This document shows, in pieces, positions 43,977 through 54,033 of a stretch of DNA of 64,000 nt. Made by a program: the position numbers and the translations under genes. Under the pieces are notes generated by a model. That model did no database searches. It saw nothing but the letters and a program-made list of their open reading frames with translations, and was not told the origin of the DNA. Source of the stretch: Paenibacillus vini (lineage in GTDB: Bacteria; Bacillota; Bacilli; Paenibacillales; Paenibacillaceae); the NCBI RefSeq assembly GCF_018403325.1, contig NZ_BOSL01000012.1, positions 62,001 through 126,000 on the forward strand, given 5' to 3'. Each line of letters opens with the position of its first letter. Positions within the stretch are counted from its first letter, which is position 1.

Positions 43977-44867
43977 ATGATAGAAATCAACCATTTGTCC
44001 AAAAAGTACCGGCGTGGGGGATGGGCGCTCCATGATGTCACCCTGACGCTGAATGAAGGCATGGTCGGCTTACTTGGGCCCAACGGGGCCGGAAAGTCGT
44101 CGTTAATGCGTATATTGGCTACCTTAGTGCCGCCAACGGCGGGCGAAGCGACGATCAACGGGATCCCGCTTCGCAAAGCCGAGGATATCCGGGGCATGAT
44201 CGGCTATCTGCCGCAGCAGTTCCAGGTATATCCTCAGTTGACCGGTGCCGAGTATCTGGATTACGTGGGCGAGATGAAAGGCATGAATGACCGGAAACGG
44301 CGCAAGGCGGAAATCGACCGGCTGCTGGAAGAGGTCAATTTACAGGATAAAGCGGGCAAACGGGTCAGGACTTACTCCGGCGGGATGAAACGGCGCCTTG
44401 GTATCGCTCAGGCCCTGCTGGGATCTCCGCAGGTGCTGATCGTCGATGAACCGACGGCCGGCCTCGATCCGGAAGAGCGCGTTCGCTTTCGCAACTTGCT
44501 GACCCGGTTCAGCCTGGGCCGGATCGTGCTTCTGTCCACCCATATCGTGGCGGACATCGAAAGCAACTGCCGGCAAATCGCCGTGCTGGACCGGGGCCGG
44601 GTCAGAATGTCCGGCGATTTGGCCGAGCTGCAGGATTACGGGCGCGGCAAGGTGTGGGAAGGCATCGTCAGCGAGGAGCAGTTTGCCAGGTTGGACCCGA
44701 TGTCCGTAGTATCCACACGCCGGAGCGAGCAGGGGCTGTTGTGCCGGGTGATCGGCGAGGCGCCTCCATCCGGTTCGGACGGCGTTCTGGTCCGTCCAAC
44801 TTTGGAGGACGGATACTTGGCGCTGCTGCGGACGAGCCAGAGGGAAGGTGCTCGCGGTTATGAATAA
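43977..44867 (+). CDS. ABC-transporter ATP-binding protein
   Basis: 296 residues. Walker A GPNGAGKSS, Q-loop YLPQQFQVYP, signature YSGGMKRRLGIAQ, Walker B VLIVDEPTAGLDPE and the H-loop STHIVADIE are all intact. CcmA/NatA-like export ATPase with a C-terminal extension. GAGGA precedes the ATG. It overlaps the next gene (start 44860) and opens a six-gene operon encoding two permeases, an ECF sigma factor, a membrane protein and a second ATPase. Confidence 0.93.
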   Translation: MIEINHLSKKYRRGGWALHDVTLTLNEGMVGLLGPNGAGKSSLMRILATLVPPTAGEATINGIPLRKAEDIRGMIGYLPQQFQVYPQLTGAEYLDYVGEMKGMNDRKRRKAEIDRLLEEVNLQDKAGKRVRTYSGGMKRRLGIAQALLGSPQVLIVDEPTAGLDPEERVRFRNLLTRFSLGRIVLLSTHIVADIESNCRQIAVLDRGRVRMSGDLAELQDYGRGKVWEGIVSEEQFARLDPMSVVSTRRSEQGLLCRVIGEAPPSGSDGVLVRPTLEDGYLALLRTSQREGARGYE

Positions 44868-47040
44868 ATGGCTTCGCCAGTTCCGTTTTGAATGGAACAT
44901 GATTTTTCGTAACTTGTGGCTGCTGGCTCTGCCGCTGGCATTTGCGGTGATGAATGTGTGGACGATCGGCAGTGTAGCGCCCGAATCAAATTTGTTTAAT
45001 GAGGCCTATACGTTTCATGCTTTTGTCCATACGATGACGCTGGGGCTTGTTATGCTTGTAGGCATATTGTCGGTGCGAAGGGATATACGCCGTTCCTCCT
45101 ACGAGTGGAGTTCGGCGCTGCCGGTTCCATACGCCACGAAAGTTTCAGCCAAGTATCTGGCCGGGTTAATCTATTTTTCGATCTTTACGCTGATCGCCGC
45201 GGCTGTGTTTGCCTGGTTTTCGGCTCAACGGGGGATTGCTCCTGAAATTACGGTTGAATATGCGTTGTATTTTGCCGTGACCTATGAGATTTCATATATG
45301 GTAACGCTGGCCTTAGCCATGCTGCTGGCGATTGCGATTCCTAACCGGGTCGTCTATCTGATCGGTTTTTGCGCGTGGATGTTCGGAACGTTTTTCATGG
45401 ACATTTTTTTGATCGACAAAGCGAGGCTTTATCCGTTGCAGACCTTTCATTTAAGCCGCTTGTTCCTGGTTACGAATCAACCTTACGATACTTGGGGCTT
45501 CCGCCTAATCGGGGATGAACTGCTATATTCGCGCCTGTTCGTATTGTCCTTTGTCTTATTGCTTCTGGTTGCCGGCGTTACGGTGTTGAACCGGATCCGT
45601 CCGACGAAGCACAAACTGGCGGTCTGGAGTGTTAGCGCGTTTGCGGTTCTGCTCGCCGCCCTGGCATTCGTGCCTTACGGCCAAATCTGGCAGGAGCGTT
45701 ATGAGGGCTATTACGCCAAGCTTGCCGATCCGACTCTCAAGAGCCTGGATGAATCGCCGGAATGGAATTCCTCCGATCTGTTCCGGATTACAGAATATGA
45801 TCTTAACGTGAAGAGGGAACCCAATGACAGTCTGCGGATCACGTCAAAGCTTACGATCCCTGGCGATGATTTGAAGGCTGCGGGGAACCGGGAACTGAAC
45901 TTAACGCTGAACCGCAATTTTAATGTGCAGAAAATCAGGGTCGGTGACAATGAAGCTTCCTTTTCGCGCAAAGGGGATCAGCTGGATATCAAACTTCCTG
46001 CCTTAAAACCTGAAGGTTTGCTGGAGGTTGAAATTACCTATGCGGGGACCATGATGGATTACGCGCCGGGATTTCAGGGTCAGGGTTCGTTTTATGCCTT
46101 CGTTAAAGGCGACGACCTGTTTCTTCCCGGTTATATCGCCTGGTACCCGCTAGCGGGACACCAACCGGTTTACGTGAAGGAAATGGACGGTTCCGGCATA
46201 CAGCTTGGGTCGGTGTTTATCCCTCATGCTCCTTATTCGACCCAGTTCAAATTAAAACTGGCCGGATTCGATCGCCCTTTATATACCAGTCTGCCGGAAA
46301 CCGGGCGCGAGCAAGGCAAGCAAGCTTTCGAAGGTCAAGTGAGCGAAGGTCTCTCGTTGTTCGGCGGGGACTTTTTGGAACTGGAATCGGGGGATTTTCC
46401 GGGTAAAGCGGTAACGACGCCTTGTAACGCCAAGCTTGGAGAGGATATTCTGGCACAGTGGAAGAAAATGTACGCTTATTTTTCCGGATGGATCCATCCT
46501 TTTGAATCCCGTCTCGACCAGCTGTTGTTCCTTCCAAATGAGAATTATATGAAACATAGTGTGGAAAATCAGACTTATGTGATGACCTATCTTTTTGACA
46601 AGGATTATGCTTCCAAAATGTTAATGAATCAGATGCTCCTGGGAAGCCGTAAAGGCGATTATTTGATCGAAAACATGAGCGAGGATGTCCGCCTGCAAAT
46701 CCGGGGGCTGATGTGGTACCTGTATACCCGGGAAGAAGAAGGTTATAGTGACGAAGAAATTTGGCAAGGGTCTGGAAATGGATACTTGATCCAGGAACTA
46801 TATGCAAGAGATGAGGGGACTGATCCCGATCGCGTTGGATTGCAAATGGTAAAACAGGTTGCGCAAGCGTTGGATGAAGGCAAATACAAACAAGTCAAAG
46901 AAGTGTTGAATTATTTTTACGCCAAAGGAATTGAAGTTCCCGATCCGAATGTGGAGCCTGCGATTGCCGATAACAAAATTCCGTTTACGGCATGGGAAAA
47001 GGAATGGAAGAGGGTGATGGGCGATGAAAACGGCAATTGA
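44860..47040 (+). CDS. ABC-2-type permease fused to an M1-peptidase-like domain lacking the zinc motif
   Basis: 726 residues. Six helices (about 15-265) form an ABC-2-like permease, followed by an extracytoplasmic region (about 280-720) that follows the M1 aminopeptidase plan: a beta-sandwich (LRITSKLTIPGDDL, LEVEITYAGT) and then a helical domain. M1 enzymes have HExxH plus a distant Glu; no HExxH exists anywhere in this protein (the expected place reads MLMNQMLLG). It is therefore a probable pseudo-peptidase. The ATG at 44860 has AAGGTG 9 nt before it and overlaps the ATPase gene. Export of, or defence against, a peptide is plausible but unproven. Confidence 0.8.
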   Translation: MNKWLRQFRFEWNMIFRNLWLLALPLAFAVMNVWTIGSVAPESNLFNEAYTFHAFVHTMTLGLVMLVGILSVRRDIRRSSYEWSSALPVPYATKVSAKYLAGLIYFSIFTLIAAAVFAWFSAQRGIAPEITVEYALYFAVTYEISYMVTLALAMLLAIAIPNRVVYLIGFCAWMFGTFFMDIFLIDKARLYPLQTFHLSRLFLVTNQPYDTWGFRLIGDELLYSRLFVLSFVLLLLVAGVTVLNRIRPTKHKLAVWSVSAFAVLLAALAFVPYGQIWQERYEGYYAKLADPTLKSLDESPEWNSSDLFRITEYDLNVKREPNDSLRITSKLTIPGDDLKAAGNRELNLTLNRNFNVQKIRVGDNEASFSRKGDQLDIKLPALKPEGLLEVEITYAGTMMDYAPGFQGQGSFYAFVKGDDLFLPGYIAWYPLAGHQPVYVKEMDGSGIQLGSVFIPHAPYSTQFKLKLAGFDRPLYTSLPETGREQGKQAFEGQVSEGLSLFGGDFLELESGDFPGKAVTTPCNAKLGEDILAQWKKMYAYFSGWIHPFESRLDQLLFLPNENYMKHSVENQTYVMTYLFDKDYASKMLMNQMLLGSRKGDYLIENMSEDVRLQIRGLMWYLYTREEEGYSDEEIWQGSGNGYLIQELYARDEGTDPDRVGLQMVKQVAQALDEGKYKQVKEVLNYFYAKGIEVPDPNVEPAIADNKIPFTAWEKEWKRVMGDENGN

Positions 47041-47740
47041 GCAGTTGCGGCGCGGATATTCCTTTGATCTGAGACTGCAAAAACAGCCGGTCGCGGCTCT
47101 GGTGCTGTTTGTATTTATCCTCTATCTGATTAGTATCCTGCTCGGCGACAAACCGCGTACCGTCTACTATTTTTCGGAAATGGGGATGTACCCGCTAGTC
47201 ATCATGCTTATGCTGCTCTTGTTCCAGCGGGAAATCGGGGGAGGGAGCATGGAGATGATCGCCACGTACCCGGTTTCCCTGAGGTTGATCGCCGTACGTA
47301 AATGGGTGCTGGCGCTGTTATACGCATCTTTGCTAAACGTAGGATGGATGGCGGTTTATCTGCTGAAGTTCGGGCGGATTTCCACATTCATGTATCCTTG
47401 GGGTGGGGGAGAAGGCGCAAAAAGAGTGACAGGGATCTTCCCGTTAATTCTCCAGACGATGCCCGCTTTCATGCTGCTCGCCTCTATAACGCTGATAGGA
47501 ATGGTTATATTCCGTAAAACCTATGGGGGATTGGCGTTAGGGTTTGCGGTTTGGATGGTTGATACGATCAGCGGCGGAAGCTGGTTGTCCGGGTGGACGC
47601 TCTACACCGCCTTTCTGCCGGAGAAGGCATCGTTTCCCTTAAACCGGGTCGCGCTGATGCTGGCCGCCGCCGCGCTGCTTGCTGCAGCCGTGTGGCTCAT
47701 CGGGAAGAGGGAACGCTGGATTATTGAGGAAGAAGAATAA
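47024..47740 (+). CDS. ABC-2-like permease subunit
   Basis: 238 residues with six predicted helices and a short acidic C-terminus (IIEEEE). It overlaps the preceding gene by 17 nt, so it is co-translated and probably forms the transporter together with the permease/M1-like protein and the 43977 ATPase. The loop LLFQREIGGGSMEMIATYPVSL resembles the cytoplasmic coupling region of ABC-2 permeases. Confidence 0.8.
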   Translation: MKTAIEQLRRGYSFDLRLQKQPVAALVLFVFILYLISILLGDKPRTVYYFSEMGMYPLVIMLMLLLFQREIGGGSMEMIATYPVSLRLIAVRKWVLALLYASLLNVGWMAVYLLKFGRISTFMYPWGGGEGAKRVTGIFPLILQTMPAFMLLASITLIGMVIFRKTYGGLALGFAVWMVDTISGGSWLSGWTLYTAFLPEKASFPLNRVALMLAAAALLAAAVWLIGKRERWIIEEEE

Positions 47741-47769
47741 CATTGAAATAAAGAAACGGGAGAGGGGGA

Positions 47770-48396
47770 ATGGAATTGATTTCCGATCAACAATTGGCGG
47801 AGCGAATGGCCCAGGGAGAGCAAGAGGCTTTTGAACTTCTGGTTACCCGCTATCACGGGCCGCTTCTTAGCTATATCACGCAGCAGCTCGGTGACCGCTC
47901 AAAGGCGGAGGATCTCGTGCAAGAGACCTTCATCCGGCTCATCCGGCATTTGGAAAGGCACGGCGGGCTTGACCAGCTCCGCCCCTGGCTGTATAAAGTG
48001 GCGCTCAACCTGTGCCGGGATTATTGGAGGAGCTCTGCTTACCGCTCCGAGCATGCGGCCGCGGATGAAATGCCGGAGGACGCCGACCCCTCTCCCGGTG
48101 CGGAAGAACTTCTAGAGCGGCAGGAGGCGGTGGAACAGATTGCGGAGTCCCTCGCCTGGCTGCCCGAAGTGCAGCAGGACGTGGTGAGGATGCGATTTTT
48201 TCATGAGCTGAAGCTGCAAGAAATTGCCGAGCTGATGGATCTGCCGCTAAGTTCGGTGAAATCCCACTTATATGGGGCGCTGCGAAAACTGAAGCGGGTC
48301 TTGATGAAATCGTCGGATTTGTCACCGCCCAGATTCAGGACAAAATTGAAGGATAAACAGGAAAGCGAGGTGTCATCCCATGAACCCCTCCATTGA
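47770..48396 (+). CDS. ECF-type RNA polymerase sigma factor
   Basis: 208 residues. Region 2 (about 20-90: AFELLVTRYHGPLLSYI, DLVQETFIRLIRHL, RPWLYKVALNLCRDYWR) and region 4 (about 130-180: LPEVQQDVVRMRFFHELKLQEIAELMDLP) are both present. The C-terminal tail is short and basic. It overlaps the next gene by 17 nt, a membrane protein that may act as its anti-sigma factor. The sigma factor probably directs transcription of this transporter operon, but no ECF-type promoter was recognised in front of it. Confidence 0.92.
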   Translation: MELISDQQLAERMAQGEQEAFELLVTRYHGPLLSYITQQLGDRSKAEDLVQETFIRLIRHLERHGGLDQLRPWLYKVALNLCRDYWRSSAYRSEHAAADEMPEDADPSPGAEELLERQEAVEQIAESLAWLPEVQQDVVRMRFFHELKLQEIAELMDLPLSSVKSHLYGALRKLKRVLMKSSDLSPPRFRTKLKDKQESEVSSHEPLH

Positions 48397-49240
48397 TAAA
48401 GAATTAGAGAAATTGGAACAGGATTTGCGCGAACCGCTGCGTCAGGCGGTGCTGCCGCCCCCATCCCCGTCGGAAACCGCGGCGCTGATCGCGGCGCTGC
48501 AGCCTGAATTTGACGCGCTTAAAGCCGCTGCTGTCGTGCCTGCGCTTGACTTCAACCCGCAGGTCGAGGCGCCGTCCTTGCGTAAACTGCTATGGAGCCA
48601 GTTCCGGGTAAACCGGAAATCGCTCATTCTGTCGGGCTCTGCGGTATTTTTGATGCTGATTCTTCTGGTTGACCCGCAAAGACCGTTCAGAACTTTTCTG
48701 TTGGGAGATGCCATTCCCAGCGGATTGTTTCCGGTCATAACGCCGTTGATGCTCATTGCGTCCATGTTATTCAGCTATCGTTCCTGGGACCGGGGCATGC
48801 GGGCGGTGGAAAGCATTACGCCGTATCCTCCGGCGCTGGTGATTTACAGCCGGATGCTGATGGTGATTGGCCTAGTGGTCAGTTGGGCCTTGCTTAGCTC
48901 CTTGATCGTCGGCCTCAGGGTAACGGCGGCGGGAGAGGTTAGCATGCCGTTTATTCCTTTTCTGCTCCAATGGCTGGGCATTTCAATGTTCACGGCGGGA
49001 GCGGCCATGTACGTATTGTTCCGAAAAGGAATGACCCTGGCTTGCGTTGCGGCTTCGGTGGTTTATATTCTGTGGTTCGTGATTGAAGACCAATCCCGTT
49101 TGCATGGATGGACGGCGTCATCCCGAACGATGGCGGATGGGCTTATGCTGATTGCCGGAACTTTGCTGATTCTTCGCTCTTATTACCGCAGCCGCCATCT
49201 CAAAATGAATGATGGATTAGGCGGAGGAGAAAGAGTATGA
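48380..49240 (+). CDS. Membrane protein coupled to the ECF sigma factor (possible anti-sigma or permease)
   Basis: 286 residues. A cytoplasmic N-terminal segment (about 1-85, acidic/helical, no zinc-binding HxxxCxxC motif) is followed by six helices (about 88-275). It overlaps both neighbours (17 nt and 4 nt), so it is translationally coupled to the sigma factor and to the ATPase. The position suggests an anti-sigma factor; the helix count suggests instead a permease for the downstream ATPase. It could be both; the family is not recognised. Confidence 0.75.
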   Translation: MNPSIDKELEKLEQDLREPLRQAVLPPPSPSETAALIAALQPEFDALKAAAVVPALDFNPQVEAPSLRKLLWSQFRVNRKSLILSGSAVFLMLILLVDPQRPFRTFLLGDAIPSGLFPVITPLMLIASMLFSYRSWDRGMRAVESITPYPPALVIYSRMLMVIGLVVSWALLSSLIVGLRVTAAGEVSMPFIPFLLQWLGISMFTAGAAMYVLFRKGMTLACVAASVVYILWFVIEDQSRLHGWTASSRTMADGLMLIAGTLLILRSYYRSRHLKMNDGLGGGERV

Positions 49241-50082
49241 TCGTGCTGGAAAATGTTTGTCAGCCCCTTGGCGAATTCACGCTGCAAATTGGGCGCCTCC
49301 GCATTCATCGAGGGCTGACGCTCATGGTTGGTCCTAACGGGGCGGGCAAAACGACGCTGCTGGAACTGCTCGCCACGCTCCAAATGCCGCGCCGGGGCAG
49401 CATTCTTTACCACCAGCGATCCGCGGCCGAGGATTTACCGCTCCTGCGGAGCCAAATCGGGTATGTTCCGGCGGAGATTGAGCTGTACGAGGAAATGACG
49501 GTATATAAGCTGCTTGTTTACTTGGCTGAACTGAAAGGTGTATTTCGTTTGGAACGGGTGGAAAGCTTGCTGCGGGATTTCCGGCTGGAGCATAGCCGGA
49601 ATGTAAAGATCAAGTCGCTCTCGCTCGGTGTCCGACGACGAATTGCGCTCGTACAGTCCTTGCTCGCCGCTCCTTATTTTCTGTTTCTGGATGAGCCGCT
49701 GAATGCGATGGATTCCGCGGAACGCAAGTTGGCGATTTCCTATCTGTCGCGCTACGCGACGGGGAAAACCGTATTGGCGGCCGTTCACGAACTGAACGAA
49801 TGGGAGGGGGCGGCCGATCATATCATCTGGCTTGGCCAGGGCCAGGTTCGATTCGAGGGTGAGAGAGAGAGGTGGACGCGCGAACTGCCGCTGAAGGTAT
49901 GGGAGGGCGTCATTTCCCAGGAAAATTTCGATGACGTCAATGACCGGAATCTGATCCTATTTCGCGAAGTGCCGGAAGGCATGTACGTTCGGCTGGTCGG
50001 AAAGGATCGGCCTTTCCGGGGATTAACCGAAGCAGAGCCGTCGATGGAGGATGCTTACTTCATTCGTCAACGCGGTCGGTGA
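49237..50082 (+). CDS. ABC-transporter ATP-binding protein with altered signature motif
   Basis: 281 residues. Walker A GPNGAGKTT and Walker B FLFLDEPLNAMD are intact, but the signature reads LSLGVRRRIALVQ rather than LSGGQ. C-terminal extension similar to that of the first ATPase (KVWEGVIS near residue 220 in both), so the two probably arose by duplication. It overlaps the six-helix protein by 4 nt and closes the operon before a strong terminator. Confidence 0.9.
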   Translation: MIVLENVCQPLGEFTLQIGRLRIHRGLTLMVGPNGAGKTTLLELLATLQMPRRGSILYHQRSAAEDLPLLRSQIGYVPAEIELYEEMTVYKLLVYLAELKGVFRLERVESLLRDFRLEHSRNVKIKSLSLGVRRRIALVQSLLAAPYFLFLDEPLNAMDSAERKLAISYLSRYATGKTVLAAVHELNEWEGAADHIIWLGQGQVRFEGERERWTRELPLKVWEGVISQENFDDVNDRNLILFREVPEGMYVRLVGKDRPFRGLTEAEPSMEDAYFIRQRGR

Positions 50083-50114
50083 AAGACTTTAATTCAACTT
50101 CAAAAGAGATATCT

Positions 50115-50160
50115 GCAGCACCGGAGAAAAAGTCGATAATCTCTGGTGCTGCTTTATTTT
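50115..50160 (+). terminator. Terminator of the ABC/ECF operon
   Basis: GCAGCACCGGAGA/TCTCTGGTGCTGC 13-bp stem (one G-T pair), then TTTATTTT. Confidence 0.88.
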
Positions 50161-50224
50161 AATAAAAATAATTATTCATACTAGTTTTATCGGATTTACT
50201 ATTTTCAAAAGACCATTTATGTGA

Positions 50225-51580
<1,356 letters not shown>

Positions 51581-51607
51581 TCATATTTAATTAATAGTTA
51601 AAGAGTG

Positions 51608-51643
51608 AGCCTCTATTCGGAGTATGCCGAGTAGAGGCTTTTT
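51608..51643 (+). terminator. Terminator of metY
   Basis: AGCCTCTATTCGG/CCGAGTAGAGGCT stem, followed by TTTTT. Confidence 0.88.
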
Positions 51644-51776
51644 CTTTCCTCGGGAAAAGGACCGGCTGAAGCAGAACATCATAGAATGGGCAGGCAGATT
51701 GTTTACATTTGCATAAAATAGGTATAAAATAAACATAAAGTTTCCCTTGAGCAATTTTATTGTTCTAGTACAAAAA

Positions 51777-51867
51777 TGATTATCATTCTCAATTCCATGC
51801 TGCTTCGGGATCATTCCCGAAGCAGCATGTGTCATTTTAAGGGGGCTAACAATAATTTTCATTCTCA
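51777..51867 (+). promoter_or_regulatory. Fur-like boxes flanking a hairpin in the P-type ATPase leader
   Basis: TGATTATCATTCTCA (51777-51791) fits the Fur-type consensus TGATAATNATTATCA at 12 of 14 defined positions. A second, weaker copy lies at 51853-51867 (10 of 14), sharing CATTCTCA. Between them ATGCTGCTTCGGGA and TTCCCGAAGCAGCAT form a 14-bp hairpin (about 51796-51826) without a clear T-run. A likely promoter lies upstream (TTTACA, 17 nt, TAAAAT near 51700-51730). Iron or peroxide control through Fur/PerR is inferred. Confidence 0.6.
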
Positions 51868-51918
51868 ATGGATCAAATTTGCCGGTTCATTGTGCATTCG
51901 CAAAAGGAGGAATCAATA

Positions 51919-53877
51919 ATGCAAGCAAAAGCTGTCCATAATCCGGTATCGATGACTCGAAAAAAGGCCAATCAACCCCAACCGCGGCCACCGCGGAGAA
52001 CTGTTATTCTTCGGCTGCTTCGGCATCGTGAAATGCTGCTCGCTCTGGGGAGCGGTGTTCTCATGCTTGCGGGCTGGGGAGCCGCGGCATGGTCCGGAAC
52101 ACTATCGATTGCCTTATATATCGCCGCTTATGGTTTAGGCGGATTTGTAAAAGCCCGGGAGGGGCTGCAGACACTGTATCGGGACAAAGACTTGGACGTC
52201 AATCTGTTGATGATTGCGGCGGCTCTAGGCGCCGCCTCCATCGGCTACTGGAATGAAGGAGCGATGCTGATATTCATTTTTTCGCTCAGCGGCGCGCTGG
52301 AATCCTTTGCTAGCGATCGCAGCCGGAAGGACATTTCCGCGCTGGTGGCCCTGAAACCGGAAACCGCGCTAAAAGTGGACGGAAGCGGCATGAGAACCGT
52401 AGCCGTTGAGGAATTAATCATCGGCGATCTCGTACTCGTGAAGCCGGGGGAGATCATTCCGGCGGACGGAGTGGTCTCGAGCGGCGGTTCATCGGTCAAC
52501 CAGTCGGCTATAACCGGGGAGTCCATTCCGGTAGATAAGGGGGCGGGCGACGAAGTATTCGCCGGAACATTAAACGGAGAAGGCGCTCTGTATGTGGAAG
52601 TCACCCGCCCGGCTGAAGGAACGCTGTTTGCCAAAATTATTGCATTGGTGGAGCAAGCGGAAAATGAAGCGCCCCGGACTCAGCGGTTTATCAAGCGGCT
52701 TGAAGGCAGTTATGCCAAAGGGGTTGTGGCGATGACCGCGATCCTGCTGTTGTCGGGTCCGCTTCTGCTGGGCTGGTCCTGGTCGTTGACGTTTTATAAA
52801 GCGATGGTGTTTCTGGTTGTGGCTTCCCCATGCGCCTTGGTCTCCTCAGTCATGCCGGCCATGCTGTCGGCGATGTCGAGGAGTGCGAGAAAGGGCGTAC
52901 TGTTTAAAGGAGCCGCCTATATGGATTTGTTGGCAGGCGTCAAAGTCGTGGCGTTCGACAAGACCGGAACACTGACTTCCGGCTCTCCGGTGGTGACGGA
53001 AGTGGTGGCGGCGGAAGGATTCGACCGCAATCAGGTGCTCGCAGCCTGCGCCTCTGCGGAGAGGTTGTCGGAGCACCCGTTGGCCCGAGCCATCGTCTCG
53101 CATGCGGAGGAAGAAGGGCTTGAGCTGGATACGGCGGAAGAAATGAAGGCTTTGCCGGGCTGGGGAATTGAAGCCCGGATTGACGGGACGGTTTGGCGGA
53201 TCGGCAAGGCCGATGCTTCGGAACCGGGGTTGCCGGATGATCTAAAGGAGAGTATTCAAAGACTCGCGAATGAGGGGAATACCGTCTCTGTTATACGGCG
53301 GGAAGACGAATATGCAGGCATTCTTGCGCTGCGTGATCAGGTCAGACCGGAAGCGAAGCAAGCGATTCGGCAGCTTCAGAAGCTCGGGATCGCAACGGCG
53401 ATGCTAACGGGGGATCGCGGCGAAACGGCTAGGGCGGTTGCCGGAGAAGCGGGCATCGATCTGGTGTACGGCGATCTTCTGCCGGAGGATAAAGTCCGGC
53501 ATGTCAGCGAACTGCGGAGCCGATACGGCCATGCGGTTATGGTGGGCGACGGCGTCAATGACGCACCGGCGCTGGCCGCCGCTACCGTCGGCATCGCGAT
53601 GGGTGACAAGGGGAGCGGTGCGGCGCTGGAGGTAGCGGATGTGGTGCTGATGAACGATAACCTCGAGCGGGTAGCCGAAACGATCCAACTGGCCGTAAGG
53701 GCGAGAAGAATCGTAATGCAAAATCTGACGTTTGCCGGAGCGGTTATTCTGCTTCTGATTGCCGGCAATTTCATTCAGGGCATTCCGCTCCCGCTTGGAG
53801 TCGTGGGTCATGAGGGCAGCACGATTCTCGTCATTTTAAACGGCCTGCGCCTGTTGCGAAACCGGATTGCACTATAA
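51919..53877 (+). CDS. P1B-4-type heavy-metal efflux ATPase (PfeT/ZosA-like)
   Basis: 652 residues from the ATG at 51919, with AAAGGAGG 8 nt before it. It has no N-terminal HMA domain but a basic/proline-rich tail. Phosphorylated Asp347 lies in DKTGTLT; the actuator loop has TGES, the hinge GDGVNDAP. The metal-site helix reads SPCAL (not CPC) and helix 8 HEGST, the P1B-4 pattern seen in iron/cobalt/zinc exporters such as B. subtilis PfeT (ZosA) and Listeria FrvA. Fur/PerR-like boxes in its leader fit ferrous-iron efflux. The metal is inferred from motif class, not shown. Confidence 0.92.
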   Translation: MQAKAVHNPVSMTRKKANQPQPRPPRRTVILRLLRHREMLLALGSGVLMLAGWGAAAWSGTLSIALYIAAYGLGGFVKAREGLQTLYRDKDLDVNLLMIAAALGAASIGYWNEGAMLIFIFSLSGALESFASDRSRKDISALVALKPETALKVDGSGMRTVAVEELIIGDLVLVKPGEIIPADGVVSSGGSSVNQSAITGESIPVDKGAGDEVFAGTLNGEGALYVEVTRPAEGTLFAKIIALVEQAENEAPRTQRFIKRLEGSYAKGVVAMTAILLLSGPLLLGWSWSLTFYKAMVFLVVASPCALVSSVMPAMLSAMSRSARKGVLFKGAAYMDLLAGVKVVAFDKTGTLTSGSPVVTEVVAAEGFDRNQVLAACASAERLSEHPLARAIVSHAEEEGLELDTAEEMKALPGWGIEARIDGTVWRIGKADASEPGLPDDLKESIQRLANEGNTVSVIRREDEYAGILALRDQVRPEAKQAIRQLQKLGIATAMLTGDRGETARAVAGEAGIDLVYGDLLPEDKVRHVSELRSRYGHAVMVGDGVNDAPALAAATVGIAMGDKGSGAALEVADVVLMNDNLERVAETIQLAVRARRIVMQNLTFAGAVILLLIAGNFIQGIPLPLGVVGHEGSTILVILNGLRLLRNRIAL

Positions 53878-53954
53878 ATGTGCGTTACCATTATAAATTC
53901 AAGTAATTCATCATTCCTTCATTTAACCTTCACCGAACCCTCCCGGTACCCTTG

Positions 53955-53983
53955 TTGACAGTACGCCGGGGATTCCACATAAT
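53955..53983 (+). promoter_or_regulatory. Sigma-A promoter of trxB
   Basis: TTGACA (53955-53960), 17 nt, CATAAT (53978-53983), about 50 nt before the start codon. Confidence 0.75.
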
Positions 53984-54033
53984 TAATCTCATAATCTATT
54001 TTTCGTAACATGCCTTGAAGGAGGATGCTATAT

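Noticed and set aside
51587-51868. 93-codon minus-strand ORF between metY and the P-type ATPase
   Set aside because: It crosses the metY terminator and the Fur-like leader; no ribosome site or domain.
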